A stretch of DNA of 64,000 nt from Melghirimyces algeriensis (GTDB lineage Bacteria; Bacillota; Bacilli; Thermoactinomycetales; DSM-45169): assembly GCF_900182565.1 (NCBI RefSeq), contig NZ_FXTI01000001.1, positions 124,001 through 188,000 of the forward strand. The letters run 5' to 3'. The position numbers and the translations under genes were made by a program. Under the pieces are notes generated by a model. It did not search any database and was not told where the DNA came from. It worked only from the letters and a program-made list of their open reading frames with translations. Positions 50,827-59,404 of this stretch are shown here, piece by piece. Within the stretch, counting starts at the first letter, position 1; every line of letters starts with the position of its first letter.

Positions 50827-52403
50827 TGCATTACCGAATGGGTGTGGATGTGGGAGGGTCCCATACGGATGCTGTGTTGTTGGATGAAAATCTCTGCTGT
50901 GTTCATGGAGTGAAGGTTCCTACGACGGCTAATGTAGACTCCGGGATCAGAGAGGCTGTTGAGCGTTTGGGAAAAGAAAGCGGAATCCATCCCCGGCAGG
51001 TGAAACTGGCAACGCTGGGTACCACGCATTGTGCCAATGCTGTGGTGGAACGGAAGAATTTATCCCGTGTAGGCATGATTCGGATTGGAGCACCGGCCAC
51101 TCGATCCGTGCCTCCGATGGTCGGATGGCCGGAGGACCTAAAGAAGGCGATTGGTTCGGTTTACTTTCTTGTCCGAGGTGGAAGGGAATATAATGGCACT
51201 CCCATCGTTCCGTTGGATTTAGAGGAGATTCGCCATGCTTGTCGACAGATGAAAGGATTGGTGGATGCAGTTGCCATCACTGCGGTTTTCGCGCCGACTG
51301 ACCCTGCTGATGAAGATTTGGCAGCGGAGATTGTCCGGGAGGAATTGGGCGCATCCATTCCTGTTACCCGTTCCGGAGAATTGGCAGGACTGGGATTGTT
51401 GGATCGGGAAAATGCAACCATATTAAATGCTGCACTGAACCGAACGGCTAACAGGGTGATCGAAGGATTTCGGAGAGCTTTAGAGCAAGCGGGAATGCAG
51501 GCAAATATTTTCTTTGGACAAAATGATGGGACCATGATGCCGGAAAAAATGGCCCGACGGTTTCCAATCCGCATGATCGCTTGCGGTCCTGTTCATTCTT
51601 TGCGGGGAGCGGCTCATCTTTCCAAAATGTCAGATGCAGTGGTAGTGGATGTGGGTGGAACCACTACGGACGTGGGAATGGTGTCCAATCGCTTTCCGAG
51701 AGAGTCGATAGACCCTGCGGAAATTGGGGGTGTGAAGATCAATGCCTCCATGCCGGATTTGTTGTCGGTAGGTGTGGGAGGAGGAACGGTTATACGGGGA
51801 GGTCCGGAGGATATCTGTCTGGGTCCGGACAGCGTAGGCCATCGTTTGACGCAACTTGCTCGATGTTTTGGAGGGAGTACCTGGACCTTGACGGATGCCG
51901 CTGCTGCAATCGGCAGAATTGGATGGACTCCTTTCATGAGTGTGACAGAGGAAGAAAAACAACGCTCACAAAAAGCGATGTCTGTGGTGAAAAATCGTGT
52001 AGAGGAAGCGATTGATCGTATAAAAGGAGGGCCCTCTCCTGTTTCCGTCATTTTGGTTGGTGGTGGAAGCTCTTTACTCCCTGATGAGCTGACAGGAGCT
52101 TCCCAAGTGATTCGACCTCCACACCATGAGGTGGCGAATGCGGTCGGAGCCGCTCTGGGTCAAGTGGGGGCTCAAGTGGAGCGGATTGTTTCACTGGAAG
52201 AGGAATCGCGGGATTACGTGTATCAGCATCTCAAAAAGGAAACGTTTGAGGCCACTGTCCGACAAGGGGCTGATCCGAAAACGGTTCGCTTGATTTCTGT
52301 CGAGGAAATTCCCCTCTCTTACCTTCCGGGAAAAAGTGTTCGGTTTCGTCTTAAGGCAGCGGGGGATATACGAACATCTGCTGAAGATACAGCGGTTTTG
52401 TAG
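50823..52403 (+). CDS. Hydantoinase/oxoprolinase family protein (HyuA-like)
   Basis: 526 residues. The N-terminal ASKHA phosphate-binding motif GVDVGGSHTDAVLLDE is near residue 7 and a second glycine-rich motif VDVGGTTTDVGMV near 276. The family catalyses ATP-dependent opening of hydantoin or 5-oxoproline rings. It is shorter than full HyuA (about 680), as is usual in DUF917-linked members, and no HyuB partner follows. Start ATG overlaps the DUF917 stop codon. Confidence 0.88.
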   Translation: MMHYRMGVDVGGSHTDAVLLDENLCCVHGVKVPTTANVDSGIREAVERLGKESGIHPRQVKLATLGTTHCANAVVERKNLSRVGMIRIGAPATRSVPPMVGWPEDLKKAIGSVYFLVRGGREYNGTPIVPLDLEEIRHACRQMKGLVDAVAITAVFAPTDPADEDLAAEIVREELGASIPVTRSGELAGLGLLDRENATILNAALNRTANRVIEGFRRALEQAGMQANIFFGQNDGTMMPEKMARRFPIRMIACGPVHSLRGAAHLSKMSDAVVVDVGGTTTDVGMVSNRFPRESIDPAEIGGVKINASMPDLLSVGVGGGTVIRGGPEDICLGPDSVGHRLTQLARCFGGSTWTLTDAAAAIGRIGWTPFMSVTEEEKQRSQKAMSVVKNRVEEAIDRIKGGPSPVSVILVGGGSSLLPDELTGASQVIRPPHHEVANAVGAALGQVGAQVERIVSLEEESRDYVYQHLKKETFEATVRQGADPKTVRLISVEEIPLSYLPGKSVRFRLKAAGDIRTSAEDTAVL

Positions 52404-52456
52404 GAGGGTTCCATTTAGCCGCTCTGTAAAAGGGATATAGTTGATCAGTAGACAAG

Positions 52457-52491
52457 AAACCTCCAACCGGGATGTACGGTTGGAGGTTTTT
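52457..52491 (+). terminator. Terminator after the hydantoinase-like gene
   Basis: AACCTCCAACCG pairs with CGGTTGGAGGTT around a seven-base loop and is followed by TTT. The next 230 bases (to 52719) contain nothing that I can assign. Confidence 0.92.
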
Positions 52492-52719
52492 GATCATTAT
52501 TTCATAAATGGTTAGTGTGATGACACCAAATGCGTTTAATGAGGGGCAATCATTCCCGTAGGCTCTGATTTTCCGGAAGATGAAAGCAGAGGAGTCATAC
52601 CTTTTTTATCATGAATGTTTGGAACATATCGATTAACGATACGCATACTTCTCATATATCAAAGGGTTTATCTATTTTATTCCAATTAACTTGGAGTACC
52701 CCTTTTCTCTCTAAAAGAG

Positions 52720-53567
52720 ATGGCTCTTAGGGGAGGGCTTTCATTGCAACTTGAGCAAGAACGGGACGTCTTTCCCTTTCTGGACGTTCTCTTTCGCGAT
52801 CCCCAAAACGAAACCAATGCACGGGTAGTAGCGGTGGATGGACCGGTTCGGGATATCATGTACGCGGACACAAAGGACAAAGGGCGCTTAGCGGTGGTTA
52901 TACGGGAAATACTGGATTTATCCAACCGGAAGGGAAGGGAAGGGCTGTTCTAACGCGATTGTTTCAGTTTCACCGCCAGATATTGGACAAACGAATCACC
53001 CCTTATCTATCGGAAATGACTATGAAGGGAAATGAAGTGATGGTAACAGGGACGGCTCTGTTGAACCCGAACGGAACGTATGTGGGGTCACTCAATCAGA
53101 AAGAAAGTACCTTTTGTTGCAACAAAAAATGAAAGAATCGATCCCTTTGATGTTTCAACTGAAATCTGTCAGAAAATCACGATGAAGACGGAGAAAGCCA
53201 GATCAATCTGAAGGTTGAGGACCATTCCCTTAAAGTAAAAACCGATTATCATCAAGGTCGGTTTGTGTTTAATATTGATGTGAATGTCGAAGTAGTCGTA
53301 ACGGAACGCCTGTTTCCGTTTGATCTTAACAAGCACCCTGAGCGTATGGAATCTCTTCTGGAACATCGATTAAAAAAAGAAAACGAAGCCCTAGTGGAAA
53401 AACTGCAAAAACATCAGGTTGATCCTTTGGGATTGGGAGTTTATGCAAGGGAATATCCATACGATGCATGGAACAAAGAACAGGACGACTGGGGAAAGGC
53501 CCTGTCCCGTGCCAGGATAACGGTATCGCCCCAAGTAGAGATCAGGAATTTCGGCGTAACCATGTAA
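52720..53567 (+). pseudogene. Relic of a Ger(x)C spore-germination lipoprotein gene
   Basis: Three stretches in different frames follow the Ger(x)C order. The first, to about 52953, has FPFLDVLFRDPQNETNARVV. The second, about 52945-53120, reads LFQFHRQILDKRITPYLSEM then VTGTALLNPNGTYVGSLNQK. The last, about 53200-53567, has LKVKTDYHQGRFVFNIDVN and the C-terminal YAREYPYDAWNKEQDDWG region. Frame breaks fall near 52950, 53115 and 53185, and the signal-peptide end is missing. gerA and gerB partners are absent. The relic shows a spore-forming ancestry. Confidence 0.75.
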
Positions 53568-53597
53568 GTGATCCCCCAATTGGAAGGGGGGTCACTT
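53566..53597. terminator. Bidirectional hairpin between gerC relic and nuclease gene
   Basis: AAGTGATCCCCC pairs with GGGGGGTCACTT (one mismatch). It lies between two converging coding regions; T-tracts are short. Confidence 0.65.
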
Positions 53598-54661
53598 CAT
53601 TGATTACGATCCTTTTTGGTTGGGGTTTGATCCATGGTTTCAGACCAGCTTCCGCCATCGGGAGAGCGATACCAGGAAGCGTCATTGGAGGAGAATTGGT
53701 ATGAATATTGATCGATGATGGTGCCGTCGGGAGATTTCAGTGTGACATCATCTCCGGCGTTATTGAAGTAATAATCGGGTTCCCAGATCCAGTAGCCTTT
53801 GGCGGGAATGACTGTTCCGTCAGGAATCGTGTATGGAGAGGAACCTCCCCCAACCCGATCGTCAATGATATATCCACTGATGTCTACTGGTTGATCTCCG
53901 GGATTGTACAATTCCACAAACTCATGCTTGAATGAGGTGTGAGGGTCGGGCATCACTTCGTTGAGCAGAATATGTCCTTCGTTTTGGTCTGCGGGAGTAT
54001 AGCCAGCTTGCCGGGCGTCGGCTTCGCTCCAAAAGAATATTCGATCTTCCACAGGGACTTGTTGATATGCGTCCGGTTGGACATATGTGTGAGTTTGAAC
54101 ATTTCCTACATATTTTTCCGGTTGGCGGCCAGAGGCACGGAGTCGGAATTCAAACGGCAGCTCAGGGAGGGGATTGGAGGCATTCCAGATCTGGAGTTCG
54201 TTTCTTTTGGCTTCAACCAGTGATGAACGGAATGAAGTGATCCCTTGGATATTGGGCCAGATAAAATAGGTAACGGCATAACCCTGGCGAACCATCTCAT
54301 GGTTTATATTCCGGTTTCCTTTCCAGACATGGGCTAACAGGCGACCATAATCATCTGTTTCCTCCACATCGGTTTCCAATGTGATGGACGTGCCGGGGGG
54401 CAGAAGTTGTTGAAGGTACGTTTTGGCTTGCGTGGCCCAAGGTTCCTGGCTTTCCCCATGATAGTACATTTCTGGTGTATCAATGGAGAGCAGGCGAATC
54501 TTATTGGTTCCTTTGATCGTTTCCCGGATTCGGATCGTATCTCCATCAGATACGGACTCCACAGTAGCTGTGTATGATTTGGCATGGACATCCGGTGCAA
54601 CTCCCATCAACAGCCCTGATGTGACAGCAACGATGCAAATCAGAGTAAGGACATTTTTCAT
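53597..54661 (-). CDS. Secreted thermonuclease-like protein with lamin-tail domain
   Basis: 354 residues. A signal peptide ends near AHA (residue 27). A staphylococcal-nuclease (SNase) domain follows (about 28-170): SDGDTIRI, IRLLSIDTPEM, ETDDYGRLLAHVWKG with the conserved Asp, Glu and Arg, and GYAVTYFIWPN. A short FWSEADARQAGYTPAD segment near 210 resembles the metal-binding Ada-like motif often following SNase. A lamin-tail (LTD) domain (about 230-340: LNEVMPDP, EFVELYNPGDQPVDISGYII) completes it. It is probably a secreted or wall-associated nuclease. ATG follows AAGGAGGG. Confidence 0.9.
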   Translation of the reverse strand: MKNVLTLICIVAVTSGLLMGVAPDVHAKSYTATVESVSDGDTIRIRETIKGTNKIRLLSIDTPEMYYHGESQEPWATQAKTYLQQLLPPGTSITLETDVEETDDYGRLLAHVWKGNRNINHEMVRQGYAVTYFIWPNIQGITSFRSSLVEAKRNELQIWNASNPLPELPFEFRLRASGRQPEKYVGNVQTHTYVQPDAYQQVPVEDRIFFWSEADARQAGYTPADQNEGHILLNEVMPDPHTSFKHEFVELYNPGDQPVDISGYIIDDRVGGGSSPYTIPDGTVIPAKGYWIWEPDYYFNNAGDDVTLKSPDGTIIDQYSYQFSSNDASWYRSPDGGSWSETMDQTPTKKDRNQ

Positions 54662-54728
54662 TGGTTTTCCCTCCTTCCTCTAAGAGTTTAGTTGATGGGA
54701 TTGGAAAAAATATAAAGGGAAGGTAAAG

Positions 54729-54760
54729 TTTTTTTAAAAAACCCCGGTTACAACCGGGGG
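54729..54760 (-). terminator. Terminator of the DHA2 transporter gene
   Basis: On the minus strand CCCCGGTT-GT-AACCGGGG is followed by TTTTTT. It lies about 10 bases after the transporter stop codon. Confidence 0.9.
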
Positions 54761-54771
54761 GAGGGGGAAAT

Positions 54772-56376
54772 TCAGTTTTGGGGTTGCGTGTTGGTGGACA
54801 ATGGAGCCTCGGAATCCTGGTTACTGGTTCGAAGTGGGATTTCCTGAACAAAGAAGGTTAATACAAATGCCAACAAAATGACCCCCATGCCTGCCAAAAA
54901 GACATGAGACAGACCGGAACTCATGGCTTCTCGCATAAATTGGACAAAGGAATCAAAGAAACTGCTCATTTCCGGGGGAAGCTGGCTCTTGATCTGATTC
55001 AAATGATCAGGAGAGAGAAGAATTTGCGGGTCTTTTAATTCTTTGAATTTCTCTGCCAGTTGGGGAGGCAAGCTCCCTTTTTGCATCTTTCCTATTCCTT
55101 CACTCAACTCAGATTTCATCGTGGAAGACATAATGGTTCCCATCACGGAAACGCCAACGGTTCCTCCAACCTGACGGAACAGCTGGATCGAAGCGGTTGC
55201 GACACCTAACTCACGGTGAGGAACTGCATTTTGGATGATCAGGTTAAAAATAGGGAATGCCATTCCCAGACCGAATCCAACCACAACCAGGTTTAAAGCA
55301 GCAGTAATGTTGGTGGTTTCTGTTGTCATTTGGCTCAAAAGGTACATTCCCAGACCCATAATGGCCAATCCACACAGGGCAATCTTTTTATACTTGCCGG
55401 TTCGGGTGACAACCTGTCCGGTAATGGTGCTGGAAAATACCATACTTAACATCATGAACATGACAACGAATCCACTTTTGGAAGCGGATGTTCCCATGAC
55501 CCCCTGGATAAAGAAGGGCATATACATGATCGCTCCAAACATGCCGATTCCAATTAAAAATCCAATGAAATTGGATAGAGAGAAAACACCGTTTTGAAAC
55601 AGATACAAGGGAAGAACGGGGTTTTCCGCCCGTTTTTCTGTGAATAGAAATGCGACCAAAGAGAGAACGGAGAAAGAAAAGAGTGTTACGATCTGGATGG
55701 AACTCCACGCATATTCATTTCCTGCCCATGTAAAGGCGAGCAATAAGGGAATAATGGTGAGAACCAAAAACAGCGAACCAAGATAGTCGATTTTTTTCTT
55801 TTCGCCAACGTCGGTTTTAGGGAAAAGGCGAAGGATCAGAATAAAGGCGATCAACCCAATCGGGAGAAAAATCCAAAAAACCCAATGCCAATCAAAGTGA
55901 TCTACGATATATCCTCCCAATGTGGGACCAAAAACACTGGACAAGCCAAATACAGCCGCCAACAGTCCTTGCCATTTACCACGTTCCCGCGGGGAAAAGA
56001 GATCACCGACAGAAGCGAAGGAAGTGGACATAATTAATCCACCGCCAAACCCTTGCAGTCCACGATAAAGAATTAATTGAGTCATGGTGGTGGATGTTCC
56101 GCACAGGAAGGTTCCGATCATAAAAAGGCCCAGTCCGGACAGGATAAAGACCTTTCGACCGTATATGTCGGATAATTTTCCTACCAGGATGGCAGTCACA
56201 CTGGAAGTTAACATGTAAATCGTAAACACCCAGTTAAAAAACTCCATTCCTCCCAGCTCAGTCACAATGACAGGCAAAGCTGTTCCCACGATCGTTTGAT
56301 TGAGGCTGGCAAACAGAAGAGAAGCCATAATAGCCAGCATAATCGTGATCTTTTGTCTGAGATGCAGATGTTCCAT
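54772..56376 (-). CDS. MFS drug-efflux transporter, DHA2 (EmrB/QacA) family
   Basis: 534 residues with about 14 membrane segments. Motif A GKLSDIYGRKVFI near 66 and motif C region GPTLGGYIVDHFDWHWVFWI near 150 are typical of the DHA2 branch. It exports drugs or toxic metabolites by proton antiport. It follows the marR gene by 18 bases on the same strand, so regulation by that protein is likely. Confidence 0.92.
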   Translation of the reverse strand: MEHLHLRQKITIMLAIMASLLFASLNQTIVGTALPVIVTELGGMEFFNWVFTIYMLTSSVTAILVGKLSDIYGRKVFILSGLGLFMIGTFLCGTSTTMTQLILYRGLQGFGGGLIMSTSFASVGDLFSPRERGKWQGLLAAVFGLSSVFGPTLGGYIVDHFDWHWVFWIFLPIGLIAFILILRLFPKTDVGEKKKIDYLGSLFLVLTIIPLLLAFTWAGNEYAWSSIQIVTLFSFSVLSLVAFLFTEKRAENPVLPLYLFQNGVFSLSNFIGFLIGIGMFGAIMYMPFFIQGVMGTSASKSGFVVMFMMLSMVFSSTITGQVVTRTGKYKKIALCGLAIMGLGMYLLSQMTTETTNITAALNLVVVGFGLGMAFPIFNLIIQNAVPHRELGVATASIQLFRQVGGTVGVSVMGTIMSSTMKSELSEGIGKMQKGSLPPQLAEKFKELKDPQILLSPDHLNQIKSQLPPEMSSFFDSFVQFMREAMSSGLSHVFLAGMGVILLAFVLTFFVQEIPLRTSNQDSEAPLSTNTQPQN

Positions 56377-56394
56377 CTGTTTATCCCGCCCCTT

Positions 56395-56823
56395 TCATTT
56401 TTTATGAAGTTTTTGAAGCAGCTGTTGAAGGGTTTCAATCTCTTCTGTGGTAAGGGAGTCAAACTTATGTCTAAAATAGTCCACCTTGTTTTTTTCCACG
56501 CGTTTGCATGTTTCGATTCCTTCTGATGTGATTTCCAATTCAATCACACGTTTGTCCGCCGAGGAACGACGACGGCGAATCCATCCTTTTCGAACCAGTG
56601 CATCCGTTACATTTGTGACATGACTGGCTGATACGTTTAACTTCACAGACAGACTGGACGGTTTTTGTGGACCATTCTCAATCAAGTGCTTGAGAAAGCC
56701 AAATTCACTGCCATTGATCTCGTCTCCAAATAATTCCTGTAAGTCCCGTCGGATCTGACGGAATACCGCTCGAAAGGTATCTTCCAGCTGGTTAATGAGT
56801 ACTTTGCGATGATCCAAAACCAT
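56395..56823 (-). CDS. MarR-family transcriptional regulator
   Basis: 142 residues with a winged helix at about 45-110 (KPSSLSVKLNVSASHVTNVT, RRSSADKRVIELEITSEG). It probably represses itself and the DHA2 transporter and responds to a transported compound. The ATG at 56823 directly abuts GGGGGG; a TTG two codons later would be better spaced, so the start may be 56817. Confidence 0.9.
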   Translation of the reverse strand: MVLDHRKVLINQLEDTFRAVFRQIRRDLQELFGDEINGSEFGFLKHLIENGPQKPSSLSVKLNVSASHVTNVTDALVRKGWIRRRRSSADKRVIELEITSEGIETCKRVEKNKVDYFRHKFDSLTTEEIETLQQLLQKLHKK

Positions 56824-56847
56824 CCCCCCATAAATGGGTTGTTTAAA

Positions 56848-56857
56848 TAGTTAACTA
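56848..56857. promoter_or_regulatory. Probable MarR operator
   Basis: The perfect palindrome TAGTTAACTA lies 25 bases upstream of the marR start, within a wider A/T-rich stretch (AAATAGTTAACTAAGT). Such TAGTT-AACTA sites are common MarR-family operators. Confidence 0.6.
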
Positions 56858-57054
56858 AGTGAAATATTACCCTATCGAATTTTACATATCATGAATTAAA
56901 ATGTCAATAGCTAGGGTGTATTTAACCTTTTCCCTTTTCCTTATCTTTCCTGAAGATTGAAATTCAGCGAAAAATAAAAAAAGAGCGTGACAGTTTTTGA
57001 AAAATAATTTACACTGTTCAACAACTATCTTTTCAAAGGGTTGGAGGGAGCGTT

Positions 57055-58749
57055 ATGACAACAGACAGGGAATCAAAACAGGACCTCAGAATTCGAAGTC
57101 GGGTGATCAGTGAAGGGAAGAGTCGCGTTCCCAATCGAGCCATGCTGCGGGCTGTTGGGTTTCAAGATGACGATTTTCAAAAGCCGATGGTAGGAGTGGC
57201 CAGTACATGGAGTGAGGTAACGCCTTGTAATATCCATATCCGCGAGCTGGCGGAACGAGCGAAGGAGGGGGCCAAGGAAAACGGGGGAGCACCTTTGATC
57301 TTCAATACCATTACGGTATCGGACGGAATTTCCATGGGACATGAGGGCATGCGGTATTCTCTTCCCAGTCGGGAAGTGATTGCGGATTCCATTGAAACAG
57401 TGGTTGGCGCTGAGCGTTTGGACGCATATGTGGCGATCGGCGGCTGTGACAAAAATATGCCTGGATGTATGATTGCCATTGGGCGGACTGAGGTTCCGGC
57501 AGTGTTTGTTTACGGAGGAACCATTCGTCCCGGAAATGTGGATGGCAAGGACATTGACATTGTTTCCGCCTTTGAAGGGGTGGGCCAGCATAACAAAGGG
57601 GAGATCAGTGACGAGGAATTGCATCAGATTGAATGTCATGCCTGTCCCGGAGCGGGGTCCTGCGGTGGGATGTATACCGCAAACACGATGGCATCCGCTA
57701 TTGAAGCGATGGGGATGAGCTTGCCGGGGAGTTCTTCCAATCCTGCTGAATCGGAATATAAACGAGAAGACTGTTATCGTGCGGGAAAAGCTGTTGTTGA
57801 GTTGCTAAAAAAGGGAATTCGTCCCAAAGATATTATGACGAAAAAGGCTTTTGAGAATGCAATCACCGTGGTCATGGCTCTGGGTGGTTCCACCAATGCG
57901 ATTCTCCACTTATTGGCGATGGCCCATGCGGTCGATGTGGATTTAACGATTCACGACTTTGAACGGATTCGAAAAAGGGTACCTCATATTGCGGATTTGA
58001 AGCCCAGTGGGCGTTTTGTGATGCAGGATCTGCACGAAGTTGGAGGGGTTCCTGCGGTGATGAAAGAACTGTTGCATGCCGGTTTGCTTCATGGAGAATG
58101 CTTGACGGTTACGGGAAAAACCCTTGCGGAAAATTTATCGGAAGCGAACTCGCTCAAACCGGAACAGAAGGTGATTCGTCCATTGGACAACCCCTTCCGT
58201 AAAACCGGCCCCCTCGTCGTATTGGAAGGAAATCTTGCTCCCGAAGGAGCGGTAGCTAAGGTATCCGGGCTGAAAGTGACCCGGATCGAAGGACCGGCCA
58301 AGGTGTTTAACAATGAAGAGGATGCTGCAAAAGCGATCCTTTCCGATCAGGTAAAAGAGGGAGATGTTGTCATTATCCGCTATGAAGGACCCAAGGGAGG
58401 ACCGGGAATGCCGGAAATGCTCTCTATTACGGGAATTCTCGTCGGAAAAGGGCTTGGAGAAAAGGTTGCTCTGATTACGGATGGGCGCTTTTCCGGTGGT
58501 TCCCATGGCTTTGTCATCGGGCATGTGGCGCCGGAGGCGCAAGTGGGGGGACCGATCGCTTTGATTCAGGATGGGGACCGGATCACGATTGACAGCGAAA
58601 AACGGGAGCTATCTGTTAACCTTACCGAAGCTGAGTTGGAACAGCGCCGGAAAAATTGGAAAGCTCCATCGCTTCCCGCTTCCCGTGGGGTGCTCCACAA
58701 GTATTCCCGGTTGGTTTCTTCAGCCTCCAAAGGGGCCGTCACAGATTAA
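57055..58749 (+). CDS. ilvD: Dihydroxy-acid dehydratase
   Basis: Fe-S enzyme making 2-keto acids for valine, isoleucine and leucine. It has 564 residues. Cluster cysteines are in GGCDKNMPGCM near 128 and CPGAGSCGGMYTANTM near 197. SDGRFSGGSHGFVIGHVAPE near 475 is the C-terminal signature. ATG follows TTGGAGGGAG. It has no riboswitch-like leader of its own; the regulatory leader follows it, before ilvB. Confidence 0.97.
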   Translation: MTTDRESKQDLRIRSRVISEGKSRVPNRAMLRAVGFQDDDFQKPMVGVASTWSEVTPCNIHIRELAERAKEGAKENGGAPLIFNTITVSDGISMGHEGMRYSLPSREVIADSIETVVGAERLDAYVAIGGCDKNMPGCMIAIGRTEVPAVFVYGGTIRPGNVDGKDIDIVSAFEGVGQHNKGEISDEELHQIECHACPGAGSCGGMYTANTMASAIEAMGMSLPGSSSNPAESEYKREDCYRAGKAVVELLKKGIRPKDIMTKKAFENAITVVMALGGSTNAILHLLAMAHAVDVDLTIHDFERIRKRVPHIADLKPSGRFVMQDLHEVGGVPAVMKELLHAGLLHGECLTVTGKTLAENLSEANSLKPEQKVIRPLDNPFRKTGPLVVLEGNLAPEGAVAKVSGLKVTRIEGPAKVFNNEEDAAKAILSDQVKEGDVVIIRYEGPKGGPGMPEMLSITGILVGKGLGEKVALITDGRFSGGSHGFVIGHVAPEAQVGGPIALIQDGDRITIDSEKRELSVNLTEAELEQRRKNWKAPSLPASRGVLHKYSRLVSSASKGAVTD

Positions 58750-58771
58750 TATCATTTTTACAAATAATCTG

Positions 58772-58801
58772 TTGACAATTGAATCCGACCCTAGCTATAA
58801 T
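58772..58801 (+). promoter_or_regulatory. ilvB operon promoter
   Basis: A near-consensus promoter TTGACA (58772-58777), 18 bases, TATAAT (58796-58801). It begins 23 bases after the ilvD stop codon and starts a leader of about 600 bases. Confidence 0.88.
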
Positions 58802-58861
58802 ATCATCTAAATAATGAAACATGGTTATCACAGCGAACAACCAACAGTTCGCGACCGTGTA

Positions 58862-59033
58862 GGAGGGTGTCTAGGGTTCCGCCCGCCAAGGTGGCGGGGA
58901 CTGTGACCAAGTGGCACCAACACCATCTTGATGGTGTACACCGTGAGGATAAAAGCCTCTGCGGCAGGTCCTGCCCGATTCGATTATCATTGCGGACGGG
59001 TATGGAATGCCCAGAGGCTATATTTATTTATCG
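58862..59033 (+). promoter_or_regulatory. ykkC-class riboswitch, probably the ppGpp type, with terminator
   Basis: The conserved ykkC elements are present in order: GTCTAGGGTTCCG (58869-58881), GGGGACTGTGACC (58896 region) and GAGGATAAAAGCC (58945-58957). An expression platform follows: GCCTCTG (58955-58961) pairs with CAGAGGC (59012-59018), then TATATTTATTTAT. The GCC of the aptamer is shared with the terminator stem, so ligand binding should prevent termination. Subtype 2a ykkC RNAs bind ppGpp and typically sit before branched-chain amino acid genes, which fits ilvB. PRPP or guanidine remain alternatives. Confidence 0.8.
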
Positions 59034-59084
59034 CAAACGGAATTTATTTCAAAAAATAGAAAGAAAAATGCTATGAAGAGGCTA

Positions 59085-59382
59085 TTCCCTGTTATCACCT
59101 GTGTCACAGAGAGTTCCGGATGGCTGAGACCGGAATCGCGGTATGGCAGGCGATCTCACCTTGGAGCTGTGCGTCGAAAGGCAATGGGCCGAGTAGAACG
59201 TATCCGGCAATCGCCGTTATCTGATGGGGTGCACCCGTAAGACCGGGTTGCACCCGCAGAGGCCGTCCACCGTGAGGTGGCGGTAATCATTGGGTGGTAC
59301 CGCGAACCTTTCGCCCCAATCAAGCCATGACCAGGATTGTAATGTGTCAAGGGAGGTTGGAGACGAAAGGTTTTTATTTTTA
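59085..59382 (+). promoter_or_regulatory. T-box leader of the ilvB operon
   Basis: The T-box core TTGGGTGGTACCGCG lies at about 59289-59303. The leader base stem is CACAG/CTGTG (59105 and 59166 regions). A terminator follows: AACCTTTCG (about 59307) pairs with CGAAAGGTT and ends in TTTATTTTT at 59371-59381, with an inner CCAATC/GGTTGG helix. Uncharged tRNA should favour the antiterminator. The specifier is uncertain; CTC (Leu) at 59155-59157 is a candidate by analogy with Bacillus ilv leaders. It lies directly downstream of the riboswitch. Confidence 0.88.
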
Positions 59383-59404
59383 CAAAAGGAGGTTGCGAGG
59401 GAGG

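Noticed and set aside
59294..59404. Longer ilvB start upstream
   Set aside because: It would begin within the T-box core and cross its terminator; the ATG at 59405 gives the normal family length.
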